DNA of 64,000 bases from Aequorivita vitellina (GTDB lineage: Bacteria > Bacteroidota > Bacteroidia > Flavobacteriales > Flavobacteriaceae): assembly GCF_022008365.1 (NCBI RefSeq), contig NZ_JAIRBA010000019.1, forward strand, positions 1 through 64,000. The letters run 5' to 3'. Position numbers and translations under genes: made by a program. Below, piece after piece: positions 45,606 to 53,437 of the stretch. The first letter of the stretch is position 1; every line of letters starts with the position of its first letter. Under the pieces are notes generated by a model. It was not told the DNA's origin and did not search any database. It worked only from the letters and a program-made list of their open reading frames with translations.

Positions 45606-46055
45606 TTACTTTTTGAAGTATTTTAATGGCGGAAACAACATCCCGAAGCATTCACCTTTATCTTTTCCTAAATGTTTATGGTGTATTTTATGTGCGCGAC
45701 GAATGCCCCTAGCATACCAATTATTTGCGTTTCGAAACATCTTAAACCGTTGATGGATAAAAATATCATGAACAAAAAAATAGGCAACGCCGTATGCAAA
45801 AATACCTAAACCAATGGGCAACCCAGCCCAAAAACCGTAGTAGCTCCAGCCCACAAAACAACCTATGCTAACCAAAGCATAAAATATAAAGAAAAAATCG
45901 TTGCGTTCCCACCAGCTGCTGTGGTCTTTGTGGTGGTGGTCTTTATGCAGTTTCCATAAAAAACCGTGCATAACGTATTTATGGGTAAACCACGCCATAA
46001 ATTCCATTATACAAAAGGTGACAATGAAGATTAATATCCAAAGAACTGTTGTCAT
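45606..46055 (-). CDS. crtZ: Beta-carotene hydroxylase
   Basis: 149 residues of the fatty-acid hydroxylase/CrtZ family. The di-iron histidine clusters are HKYVMHG, HKDHHHKDH, HDIFIHQRF and HKIHHKH, set among four hydrophobic segments. It adds hydroxyl groups at C3 and C3' of beta-carotene to give zeaxanthin. It is immediately upstream of crtY and 100 bp downstream of crtB; that gap holds no clear TAnnTTTG box, so a single crt transcript is likely. Confidence 0.92.
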   Translation of the reverse strand: MTTVLWILIFIVTFCIMEFMAWFTHKYVMHGFLWKLHKDHHHKDHSSWWERNDFFFIFYALVSIGCFVGWSYYGFWAGLPIGLGIFAYGVAYFFVHDIFIHQRFKMFRNANNWYARGIRRAHKIHHKHLGKDKGECFGMLFPPLKYFKK

Positions 46056-46155
46056 TGTTGTTTGTTAATTTGGGATTTGTTTACTCGTTTACGTGTTGTT
46101 TTTAAGATTTGAATTATTTACAATTCTATTATTCCGGCTTTGGCAGCAAGCGAGA

Positions 46156-46998
46156 CTATCGTACCAAATTTAATTGATATTTTACATAGCTACGCGTTAA
46201 AAGCCCAATTTTTTCGACATTTGGGACGCGGATGCGGGTATTTTTAATTTCTGTGGCAGGCGTTTGCTGAAGTTTTCTCAACAATCGTCTGTAATACCTA
46301 TAAGCCACGAAAACCCCCAATTTTGAATCGTGGGGCAATTGTAATATTCCAATATATCCTTGACTGAAATTTTCTTCTATTTCTTGAATTATTGCAGCTT
46401 TTGAAACTTCGTCTAAAGCGCTTAAATTTGTGTTTGGAAAATAACTTCTGCTTAAATTTTCAAAATCTTCTTTTAAGTCGCGCAGAAAATTAACTTTTTG
46501 AAAAGCGGAACCCAAACTCATTGCGGCGGCTTTTAATTCGTTGTATTTTTTATCGTCTCCTTTTACAAAAACTTTTAAGCACATAAGCCCTACTACATCG
46601 GCAGAACCATAAATATATTGATTGAACTCTTCGGTAGTGCTATATACGCTTTTGCTTAAGTCTAACCGCATGCTCGCCATAAAGGTATCTATCAATTCTC
46701 TGTCAATTTTGTATTTTAAAACCGTTTCTTGAAATGAATTGAGAATAGGGTTTAAACTTATCCCGTCTGCTAGTGCTTCTTCCAAACTCGTTTCAAATCG
46801 ATTAAAGAGTAACGCTTTATCGTAATCGTGAAATGAATCTACAATTTCATCTGCAAAGCGCACAAAGCCATAAATGTTGTAAATATCCTGTCTAATTGCA
46901 GGTCCCAGCATGCGCGTAGCCAATGAAAAGGAAGTGCTGTATGTTTCGGTTACACTTTTGCTGCATTTTTTAGATACGATGTCAAAAAGTTCTTTCAA
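46156..46998 (-). CDS. crtB: Phytoene synthase
   Basis: 280 residues starting at TTG (46998), which overlaps the crtI stop codon (TTGA), an arrangement typical of translational coupling. Squalene/phytoene-synthase motifs are YSTSFSLATRMLGP, the first Asp-rich motif YGFVRFADEIVD, SLGSAFQKVNFLRDLKEDF (second Asp-rich motif) and YRYYRRLLRKLQ. It condenses two geranylgeranyl diphosphates to phytoene, the first carotenoid step. Confidence 0.93.
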   Translation of the reverse strand: MKELFDIVSKKCSKSVTETYSTSFSLATRMLGPAIRQDIYNIYGFVRFADEIVDSFHDYDKALLFNRFETSLEEALADGISLNPILNSFQETVLKYKIDRELIDTFMASMRLDLSKSVYSTTEEFNQYIYGSADVVGLMCLKVFVKGDDKKYNELKAAAMSLGSAFQKVNFLRDLKEDFENLSRSYFPNTNLSALDEVSKAAIIQEIEENFSQGYIGILQLPHDSKLGVFVAYRYYRRLLRKLQQTPATEIKNTRIRVPNVEKIGLLTRSYVKYQLNLVR

Positions 46999-48458
46999 AA
47001 TTTATTTGCTTTTTCAATTAGGCCAGCTGTTAATTTTCCAGAAATAAGTGCTGGTGGAACTCCTGGTCCGGGTACGGTAAGCTGTCCGGTGAAATAAAGG
47101 TTTTTCACTTTGCCGCTTTTTAATTTAGGTCTTAAAAATGCTGTCTGCATTAAAGTATTTGCTAGACCGTAGGCGTTGCCTTTATAGCTGTTGTAATCGG
47201 TTATAAAGTCGTTGATGCAAAAGGATTCTTTAAATATAACGTATTTATTAACTTGTTGGTTTGTTATTTTCTCAAAACGAGTCATAATTTTTTGAAAATA
47301 CTCTTCTCTAATTTCGGGGATATCGTCTAATCCGGGTGCCAGTGGAATTAAAAATATACCAGCTTCCATCCCCTCGGGCGATACACTTTTATCCGTTTTT
47401 GAGGGAAAACTCGCGTAAAATAATGGTTCTTCTGGCCATTGTGGACCATCGTATATTTCCTGTGAATGTTTTTCGAAATCTACATCGAAAAATAGGGTGT
47501 GGTGATCAACTTTTTCAATTTTTTTATTGAAACCTACGTAAAACAAAAGGGCTGAAGGCGCGAACGTTTTCTTGGCCCAATAATTTTCTGAATATTGACG
47601 GAGTGGCTCGTCTAGTAGCGTTTCGGTATGATGATAATCAGCGCCGCTCAAGACAACATCAGTCCTTATTTTTTTATCATTAATAATTAGCGCGTTTGCT
47701 TTTCCATTCTCAACACAAATCTTTTCTACATTTTGATTTGTTTTTATTGTAACCCCAAGTTCTTCGGCTAAATTTTTTATTCCTTCAACGACAGAAAACA
47801 TACCTTTTTTTGGATGAAACGTTCCCAAACCGAAATCGGCATAGTTCATAAAACTATAAAAAGCTGGAGTATTTGAAGGTTTCGCACCTAAAAATAAAAC
47901 GGGAAATTCTAAAATTGAAATTAGTTTTGGATTGGTGAATTCGCTGCGAACATCTTTACTGATAGTGCTGAAAAATTGACCAATTTTTTTCATTGTAGTT
48001 GTAGTCACCAACTCTAAAGGAGAAACACCGGGTCTGTAAACCAAATCTTTAATTGCAATATTATAATTGTCTAAAGCTTGGTTCATAAATTTTCGCAGCT
48101 TAATTGAACTGCCAACTTCTTCTTTTTCAAAAGCCAAGCATATTTTTTCAAGTGTGTCTTCAATGGTTATATAATCGTCCTTTCCAAAATATACGCGGTA
48201 AGCAGGGTTTAACTTTTCGAGCTCGTAAAAATCTGAAGGCTTTTTTCCGAAGTCATCAAAAAAACGTTCAAAAACGTCTGGCATCCAATACCAGGTTGGG
48301 CCCATATCAAAGGTGAAACCATCTTTTTTTAGCTGCCTAGCGCGGCCGCCAATTGTATTATTTTTCTCGTAAACTGTAACATTATTGCCCGCTTTTGCCA
48401 AGTAGCAAGCTGCTGCTAATGAGGAGAATCCCGAACCAATTATTGCGATGTTTTTCAT
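46995..48458 (-). CDS. crtI: Phytoene desaturase
   Basis: 487 residues from the ATG at 48458. The frame is open to 48506, but the -7 box and a candidate operator lie in that extension. FAD-binding dinucleotide fold: IAIIGSGFSSLAAACYLAKAGNNVTVYEKNNTIGGRARQ, then FDMGPTWYWMPDVFE. The C-terminal CrtI signature is NLYFTGQLTVPGPGVPPALISGKLTAGLI. It converts phytoene to lycopene by four desaturations. It is the first gene of the crtI-crtB-crtZ-crtY unit, directly downstream of the MerR/B12 regulator. Confidence 0.94.
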   Translation of the reverse strand: MKNIAIIGSGFSSLAAACYLAKAGNNVTVYEKNNTIGGRARQLKKDGFTFDMGPTWYWMPDVFERFFDDFGKKPSDFYELEKLNPAYRVYFGKDDYITIEDTLEKICLAFEKEEVGSSIKLRKFMNQALDNYNIAIKDLVYRPGVSPLELVTTTTMKKIGQFFSTISKDVRSEFTNPKLISILEFPVLFLGAKPSNTPAFYSFMNYADFGLGTFHPKKGMFSVVEGIKNLAEELGVTIKTNQNVEKICVENGKANALIINDKKIRTDVVLSGADYHHTETLLDEPLRQYSENYWAKKTFAPSALLFYVGFNKKIEKVDHHTLFFDVDFEKHSQEIYDGPQWPEEPLFYASFPSKTDKSVSPEGMEAGIFLIPLAPGLDDIPEIREEYFQKIMTRFEKITNQQVNKYVIFKESFCINDFITDYNSYKGNAYGLANTLMQTAFLRPKLKSGKVKNLYFTGQLTVPGPGVPPALISGKLTAGLIEKANKF

Positions 48459-48459
48459 A

Positions 48460-48491
48460 TTGTTTAACAAAACTACGATATATTTAAACAA
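48460..48491 (-). promoter_or_regulatory. crtI promoter with inverted-repeat operator
   Basis: A perfect 8-bp inverted repeat TTGTTTAA (48460-48467) and TTAAACAA (48484-48491) is separated by 16 bp. Within the spacer, on the minus strand, is TAGTTTTG (48468-48475), a -7 box ending 9 bp before the crtI ATG. No -33 TTTG is found at 20 bp. A protein binding this repeat would sit over the promoter core. The same layout recurs upstream of the regulator gene. Confidence 0.6.
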
Positions 48492-48578
48492 AATGAAGAT
48501 TAGCAATGTAATTTTGGCATTTATTTAATAAAATAAAAAAGGTAGGAGTGTCGCTATTTATTTTTTAATATAAATAAA

Positions 48579-49481
48579 TCACCTATTTGAAAGGCTATCC
48601 ACTTTATCTGTAAATTGTTTTAGCTCTTTAAAAAGTTTTATGTTTTTTGTGTTTTTAATATTTTTTATTGCCTTACGACCCAAAATCCAAAGCTCACTTG
48701 CGCCATTATCGCCCACTTCAGTTTGAAATTCTTGTATGTATTTTTCCAAATTATCGTTCTCTGGAAGCACGGTAAAATACGTTACAAATATTATTTTCGT
48801 TTTTGTTTTAAGGACGTGATTTAAACTTTCCAAGGGTATGTTTGCGCCTAAGTAGATGGTTTTTAAACCAGCAGAGAGAAGTTCGTAATTGGCATAAAGT
48901 AAGCTTATTTCGTGAATTTCATGTAAGGGTAAATAAAGCGCAAATAAGGGAGAATTGTTATGAGGGGTGATTTTTTCATGGTTTGCCGAATGCGCAATGA
49001 TAACGTGTTTTATCTTTTCAGAAATAAAATGTTCGTGTGATGGGTCAATAGTTCCCGAATGCCAAAGTATGCCCAATTCTTTAAGTAGAGGTACGAATAT
49101 ATCGGAGAAAACCTGACGAAACGATTTCTGTTCTAAAAATTTTTCCAAGGTTGTATCGAAAAGCTCATCGTCAAATTCAAACATAGCCGATTTAAAAACA
49201 TTGCGCATATATTCTGAATCGATTCCAGTTATGTTTTCCCGAATTAAAGCCTGAATCGCAGCTGCGTCTAAACTTGCTAGCTTCGAAATTTTATATCCAG
49301 CATTATATAGATAGGCTATATTGAGTAATTTTTTCAGGTTTTGAAGATCGTATTTCCTAATATTTGTATCGGTACGGTCTGGTTCTAAAAGATTGTATCT
49401 TTTTTCCCAAATTCGAATGGTATGTGCTTTTACATTTGAAAGATTTTCAAGATCCTTAATGCCAAATTGAGTTTTGACCAC
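48579..49481 (-). CDS. MerR-type regulator with B12-binding domain (CarH/LitR-like)
   Basis: 300 residues from a GTG start. Residues 5-75 form a MerR winged helix (FGIKDLENLSNVKAHTIRIWEKRY, then IRKYDLQNLKKLLNIAYLYNAGYKISKLA). The middle is the four-helix cobalamin cap with W140, H141, E150 and H151 (the W-x9-EH motif). The Rossmann B12-binding domain carries E188-I-H190-E-I-S, where H190 is the lower axial ligand, and YLGANIP. All residues that hold adenosylcobalamin in CarH are present; only the Gly after H-x-x is Ser193. Such proteins repress carotenoid genes in the dark and release DNA in light. It lies directly upstream of crtI, same strand. Confidence 0.88.
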   Translation of the reverse strand: MVKTQFGIKDLENLSNVKAHTIRIWEKRYNLLEPDRTDTNIRKYDLQNLKKLLNIAYLYNAGYKISKLASLDAAAIQALIRENITGIDSEYMRNVFKSAMFEFDDELFDTTLEKFLEQKSFRQVFSDIFVPLLKELGILWHSGTIDPSHEHFISEKIKHVIIAHSANHEKITPHNNSPLFALYLPLHEIHEISLLYANYELLSAGLKTIYLGANIPLESLNHVLKTKTKIIFVTYFTVLPENDNLEKYIQEFQTEVGDNGASELWILGRKAIKNIKNTKNIKLFKELKQFTDKVDSLSNR

Positions 49482-49849
49482 TATGCTTTTTTTTTGATTG
49501 CGAGGGTTAAATTACTAAAAAAGACGTTAGATTGTTTAAAAAAAAGTGAAATTATCTAAACACAATTATAAAGTTTGCGACTCAAATAATTCAAAAGCCG
49601 CTAATATTTAAGTAATTAGCATATCTTGATTCCTTGTTTTAAAGCTCGCTCGGCTTACTAATAACAGTGTCTGTCAATAAAAAACTCAGCTTCAAATTAG
49701 AATTTAATTATTCATTTGTAGTGGTAAATCAGACTTTTTTAAAGCTTTAAGCAAACGTTAATGTTTTAGCGAAAAACGTAGTGCTGTTGTACTTTTAATA
49801 AGATGTTTATACGAAAGTTAGAGCAAATTATTAATTTAAAAAAATTACA
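49482..49849. other. 368 bp divergent intergenic region (regulator / cytochrome c)
   Basis: There is no gene here. Near the regulator end is a candidate operator at 49532-49563. Towards the cytochrome gene is a possible -7 box TACTTTTA (about 49791-49798), 52 bp before the ATG. The middle is AT-rich, with no strong hairpin or repeat recognised. Confidence 0.6.
49532..49563. promoter_or_regulatory. Second copy of the TTGTTTAA-N16 operator, upstream of the regulator
   Basis: TTGTTTAA at 49532-49539 and CTAAACAC at 49556-49563 form an inverted repeat (6 of 8 positions complementary) with the same 16-bp spacer as the perfect copy at the crtI promoter. It begins about 50 bp upstream of the regulator start. 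This suggests autoregulation by the MerR/B12 protein. Confidence 0.5.
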
Positions 49850-50323
49850 ATGAAAACAATTAAACATATATGTGCATTTTTACTGCTATTATTTCTAGTT
49901 GGTTGCAACTGGGGTCATGAAGTATCAACAGACGACGCTACAGACGAGGGAGAAAACACATCTAAAGATATGACTATTAAAGCTCCTTCAAAGGCTAAAA
50001 CTGGTGTGGGTCCAATTAAGGACGAGGTTAAGTTAGGTTTGCAAATTGATGAAGATATGGCGGCCAAAGGCGAAAAATTATTCAACAAACAATGTACAAC
50101 TTGTCATGAAATTCATGATAGTAATCGTGGGCCAGCGCTTGGTGGCGTTTTAGAAAAACGGTCGCCTCAATGGGTTATGAACATGATTTTAAACCCAGAT
50201 GGTATGATAGAAAACGATCCACAGGTTAAGGCTTTAAAAGCGGTATATGAAGTTAGGATGAACGATTTAGATCTAACTGAAAAAGAAGCGAGACAAATAG
50301 TAGAATATTTACGAACCTATTAA
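49850..50323 (+). CDS. c-type cytochrome lipoprotein
   Basis: 157 residues with a lipoprotein signal (Cys19 in LVGCNW), an acidic linker, and a class I cytochrome c domain: heme motif C82-T-T-C85-H86, GPALGGV, SPQWVMNMILNPDGM with a likely axial Met, and a C-terminal helix EKEARQIVEYLRTY. Membrane-tethered, periplasmic electron carrier. Its partner is unknown. It is divergent from the carotenoid regulator. Confidence 0.9.
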   Translation: MKTIKHICAFLLLLFLVGCNWGHEVSTDDATDEGENTSKDMTIKAPSKAKTGVGPIKDEVKLGLQIDEDMAAKGEKLFNKQCTTCHEIHDSNRGPALGGVLEKRSPQWVMNMILNPDGMIENDPQVKALKAVYEVRMNDLDLTEKEARQIVEYLRTY

Positions 50324-50466
50324 AATGTCGTTTATTGTATCACCTTCTATGTAATACAGCTTGAGCAGCTAAATGGCTTGTTGTTTTACAAGTATAGATA
50401 GAAGATATTTGTGGCGTTATATAAAACTTATAGAGTTTATTTTACAAAAACCAAAATTTTAAATAG

Positions 50467-50549
50467 TACCCGGGATGGGACTTGAACCCACACGCCCTAC
50501 GGACACATGGCCCTCAACCATGCCTGTCTACCAATTCCAGCACCCGGGT
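50467..50549 (-). tRNA. tRNA-Leu (GAG)
   Basis: On the minus strand, acceptor arms ACCCGGG (50549-50543) and CCCGGGT (50474-50468) form a 7-bp stem, with A73 at 50467. The anticodon stem CATGG/CCATG encloses TTGAGGG, giving anticodon GAG. A long variable arm is present, as expected of a class II leucine tRNA (83 nt). CCA is not encoded. Confidence 0.93.
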
Positions 50550-50597
50550 GGATACTTAATTCTCTAAATTTTTAAATACTAAATATACTAAAAACAA

Positions 50598-50626
50598 AAA
50601 AAGTTAAACCGAAGGTTTAACTTTTT
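50598..50626 (-). terminator. Terminator between tRNA-Lys and tRNA-Leu
   Basis: A 13-bp perfect stem, AAAAAGTTAAACC (50598-50610) with GGTTTAACTTTTT (50614-50626), has a 3-nt loop. On the minus strand it is followed by a T-rich tail. It starts 2 bp after the tRNA-Lys 3' end, so the downstream tRNA-Leu may need read-through or its own promoter. Confidence 0.8.
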
Positions 50627-50627
50627 G

Positions 50628-50700
50628 TGACTTGGCTGGGGCTCGAACCCAGGACCACCTCCTTAAAAGGGAGGTGCTCTACCAACTGAGCTACCAAGTC
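50628..50700 (-). tRNA. tRNA-Lys (TTT)
   Basis: 73 nt on the minus strand. The acceptor stem GACTTGG pairs with CCAAGTC, with A73 at 50628. The D arm is GCTCAGTTGGTAGAGC. The anticodon stem CCTCC/GGAGG encloses CTTTTAA, giving anticodon TTT. The T arm contains GGTTCGAGCC. CCA is not encoded. Confidence 0.95.
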
Positions 50701-50739
50701 TTCCTTTTTATTGGTTGCCTTTCTTTCGGTAGGCGGGTG

Positions 50740-50771
50740 CAAATATACTATCATTAAATTATACTTTCAAA
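50740..50771 (-). promoter_or_regulatory. Promoter of tRNA-Lys
   Basis: On the minus strand, TTTG (50771-50768), a 20-bp spacer, then TATATTTG (50747-50740): a complete Bacteroidota promoter with the same spacing as at leucine dehydrogenase. About 39 nt of leader precede the tRNA. Confidence 0.75.
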
Positions 50772-50926
50772 ACGAAATTGGAATAAATTTGAGGAAATTT
50801 TAAAAGTACTGAAATACAGGGGCTCACAACCGATTTTTTTTTGAAATATCTATAGTTTTCGAAAATATCGATACATTTTTTTAAGATTGCTATGGCAAAT
50901 TTGGCGAATTTTGCAATTTTACAGCT

Positions 50927-51448
50927 ATGAAAATACTATTAATTGGATATATGGGAAGTGGAAAATCTTCCGTTGGAAATAGACTCGCCGAAGTTTTAAA
51001 AATTCCTTTTAAAGATATGGATGCCGAAATTGAACAGGCCGAAGGTTTGTCTATCTCAGAAATCTTTTCGAATAAAGGGGAAATCTATTTCAGAAAAACA
51101 GAAAATAAGGTTCTAAAAAGGTTGCTAGGGCAAACGGATAGTTTTGTTTTGGCGACTGGAGGGGGCACACCTTGTTACGCAGATTCTTTGGCTTTTATGC
51201 TGGAACAGCCCAATACGGTGTTGGTGTATTTAAAAGTCTCCTTAGACGTTTTAACCGAAAGATTACTTTTGGAAAAAGATAAACGACCGCTGTTGGCGCA
51301 TCTAAATGGCGAAGAAGAAGTTAAAGACTTTATAAGAAAGCACCTTTTTGAAAGAACGTATTATTACAATCAGGCAAATTTAATTGTTGATAACAGCAGT
51401 GAAAATATAGTTGAAACAGTCGAAAAAATTGTGAGTAGATTATTCTAA
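50927..51448 (+). CDS. aroK: Shikimate kinase
   Basis: 173 residues. The Walker A GYMGSGKSS (7-15) is followed by FKDMDAEIE (shikimate-binding Asp), IYFRKTENKVL with the catalytic Arg, ATGGGTPCY, and the lid region LLEKDKRPLLAH. It phosphorylates shikimate at C3 with ATP in aromatic amino-acid synthesis. The 3' end overlaps the convergent phosphoribosyltransferase gene by 9 bp. Confidence 0.94.
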   Translation: MKILLIGYMGSGKSSVGNRLAEVLKIPFKDMDAEIEQAEGLSISEIFSNKGEIYFRKTENKVLKRLLGQTDSFVLATGGGTPCYADSLAFMLEQPNTVLVYLKVSLDVLTERLLLEKDKRPLLAHLNGEEEVKDFIRKHLFERTYYYNQANLIVDNSSENIVETVEKIVSRLF

Positions 51449-51943
51449 AATAGCTCTGTCGTTACCCTTTTCAAAAATAACTGAAACGTTTTCATTTAAA
51501 GAGGTTGAAAGCGAAATGCCTTTAAAATCGGCCTTTATCGGGTATTTTTTATGGTTTCTATCCACAAGTACCGCAGTTTTAAATTGTTTTAACGGCACTT
51601 CTAAAAAATGTTTTACGCCATAAATTAAAGTGGTTCCGGAGTGTAATACATCATCTACTAATAGAAGCGACTTGTTTTGATAGTCTTCTTTTTTTAATGT
51701 AGTTTCTATAGGGTCAGTAGGATTCTTCTTGTCAATTTTTACTTCGCATAGCAAAACTTTTATAGGCGAAATTTTCTCAACTTCAACCTTAATTTTTTTT
51801 GCGAGCACATAACCATTACCGTTAATACCAGCCACTACCACTTCTTTCTCTTCTACGTTTGTTTCGTAAACTTGGTAAGCAATCCTTTTTATTTTGTGGG
51901 CTATTTGCTTCTTGTCTAAAATAATGGTGTTTATTTCTATCAT
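51440..51943 (-). CDS. Phosphoribosyltransferase family protein (PyrR-like)
   Basis: 167 residues of the type I PRTase fold. The PRPP-binding loop is LLLVDDVLHSGTTL, preceded by a first loop AGINGNGYVLAKK. The C-terminal block VLVDRNHKKYPIKADFKGISLSTSLNENVSV resembles PyrR/uracil-PRTase hoods. It may make UMP from uracil or bind nucleotides as a regulator. No pyrimidine operon is next to it, so the substrate stays open. Confidence 0.85.
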   Translation of the reverse strand: MIEINTIILDKKQIAHKIKRIAYQVYETNVEEKEVVVAGINGNGYVLAKKIKVEVEKISPIKVLLCEVKIDKKNPTDPIETTLKKEDYQNKSLLLVDDVLHSGTTLIYGVKHFLEVPLKQFKTAVLVDRNHKKYPIKADFKGISLSTSLNENVSVIFEKGNDRAILE

Positions 51944-51966
51944 CTGCTCAATTTTAAAGATTATGG

Positions 51967-52356
51967 TTAATGCTCTTCCATTTCATCATCTGTAGATTCG
52001 GTAAAATCATCAATGTCTCTTCGGTCTTTTTTGGTGGGTCTTCCAACGCCTTTTTTTCGATAATACGATTTGGCATATTGTAACATTTCGTTTGTTTCAA
52101 AAGCTTCTTTCGGTGTTGTATCTTTTCTGTAAATATCTACTAATTTGGCGCCAACTCTGCTTTCGGGTAAATCTAAAACTTCTAATTGATAGTTTATTTG
52201 GTTTTTCCGAAGCGTTATTTTATCACCCGGATATACATCTCGTGCTGGCTTAACAATATCGCCATTAACCCGTACCGAACCTTTCTTGCAGGCTTGGGTA
52301 GCCATGTTTCTAGTTTTTAAATAGCGAACTGCCCATAAATATTTGTCAATCCTCAT
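51967..52356 (-). CDS. S4-domain RNA-binding protein (HslR/Hsp15-like)
   Basis: 129 residues from the ATG at 52356 (MRIDKYLWAVRYLKTRNMATQACKKGSVRVNGDIVKPARDVYPGDKITL), a start matching the family better than the one five codons upstream. The S4 fold binds RNA; HslR-type proteins act on stalled 50S-nascent chain complexes. The C-terminal tail is basic (GRPTKKDRRDIDD) then acidic. It is 23 bp from the next gene on the same strand. Confidence 0.9.
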   Translation of the reverse strand: MRIDKYLWAVRYLKTRNMATQACKKGSVRVNGDIVKPARDVYPGDKITLRKNQINYQLEVLDLPESRVGAKLVDIYRKDTTPKEAFETNEMLQYAKSYYRKKGVGRPTKKDRRDIDDFTESTDDEMEEH

Positions 52357-52433
52357 AATTAATATGTTCAAAACAACGTTAATGTACTGTGCAAAAATAG
52401 CGGAAAATTGTATCTTGCGCCCACAAAAAATTG

Positions 52434-53357
52434 ATGATGATAAAAATTAAATATGCTTTTGCTTTAATAATTGTAATGCTTGTTGTTACAGTTTCCTGTA
52501 AAAAAGATGATGATGATGGACCTGTCACTCCTCCGCCAAGAGATCGTGGCGAAGAAGCAATAAGAGCACAAGCCGAAATTGAAACGTTTTTAGAGACACA
52601 CTTCTACAATTACGAAGATTTTGAAACAGACCCCGAAAACTTTAAGATAAAGTTTGATACTATTGCTGGCGATAATGCTTCAAAAACTCCATTAATGCAA
52701 CAAGTAGATTTTCTTGAAGTTGATGATGTTATAGATACCAGTGTTTCTTATAAGTTGTACTACTTGAACGTTCGCGAAGGCGGAGGTGATAAACCTCATT
52801 TTTCAGATTATACAATTAACACCTATGAAGGCAGGTTAATGAACCTCGAATTGTTTGACAGTTCGGTTATTCCAGTTCGTTTTAGTCTAGTTGATTCTCC
52901 AACTACTTCTGGAATTATTAGAGGCTTACAGCAAGCTATTATTCAGTTTAAAGGTGCTGCGAATGTTATTTCGAACCCTGATGGTACCTTGTCTTTTGAA
53001 GACTTCGGTATAGGAGCTGTTTTTATTCCTTCAGGTTTGGCGTATTATCAATATCCTCCGGCTACTGGCGGTTTAAATCAATACGATCAACTTATTTTCT
53101 CTTTTGAATTGTTTGATTCTGAAGTTGCAGATCACGATGGCGATGGAATACCTTCGTATATGGAAGACCTTAGTGGCAATGGCTATTTAATGGATGATGA
53201 TACCGATGGTGACGGAATCCCGAATTATTTGGATGACGATGACGATGGCGACGGGCGTTTAACCAAGTTTGAAATAGAAATAGATGGCGACGGAAACATA
53301 ACATTCCCCGATACGAATGGAAACGGTACTCCAGATTATTTAGACCCAACTATTTAG
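52434..53357 (+). CDS. FKBP-like lipoprotein with calcium-binding (TSP3-like) repeats
   Basis: 307 residues from the ATG at 52434 (a TTG lies just upstream). Lipoprotein Cys22 is in VTVSCKK, followed by an Asp/Pro-rich linker. Residues ~40-235 contain a divergent FKBP-type fold: MNLELFDSSVIPVRFSLVDSPTTSGIIRGLQQAIIQFKGAANV, then AVFIPSGLAYYQYPPATGG, and LIFSFELFD. The C-terminal ~70 residues are Asp-rich DxDGDGIP repeats, typical of thrombospondin type-3 calcium loops. Probably an envelope folding factor; the loops may need calcium. Confidence 0.82.
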   Translation: MMIKIKYAFALIIVMLVVTVSCKKDDDDGPVTPPPRDRGEEAIRAQAEIETFLETHFYNYEDFETDPENFKIKFDTIAGDNASKTPLMQQVDFLEVDDVIDTSVSYKLYYLNVREGGGDKPHFSDYTINTYEGRLMNLELFDSSVIPVRFSLVDSPTTSGIIRGLQQAIIQFKGAANVISNPDGTLSFEDFGIGAVFIPSGLAYYQYPPATGGLNQYDQLIFSFELFDSEVADHDGDGIPSYMEDLSGNGYLMDDDTDGDGIPNYLDDDDDGDGRLTKFEIEIDGDGNITFPDTNGNGTPDYLDPTI

Positions 53358-53385
53358 TTAGCGTTCAAAAATGCATTTAATAAGA

Positions 53386-53412
53386 AAGCCCCGCTTGTGA
53401 AAAGTGGGGCTT
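53386..53412. terminator. Bidirectional terminator
   Basis: AAGCCCCGCTT (53386-53396) pairs with AAGTGGGGCTT (53402-53412), with one wobble. Ts follow on the plus strand and there is A-richness on the left. It lies between the convergent FKBP-like and transketolase genes. Confidence 0.85.
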
Positions 53413-53437
53413 TTTTGTTGCTAGAAATTAAAGACTT

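Noticed and set aside
48459-48506. 16-residue N-terminal extension of phytoene desaturase
   Set aside because: The FAD fold begins at MKNIAIIGSG (48458), and the region holds the promoter and candidate operator.
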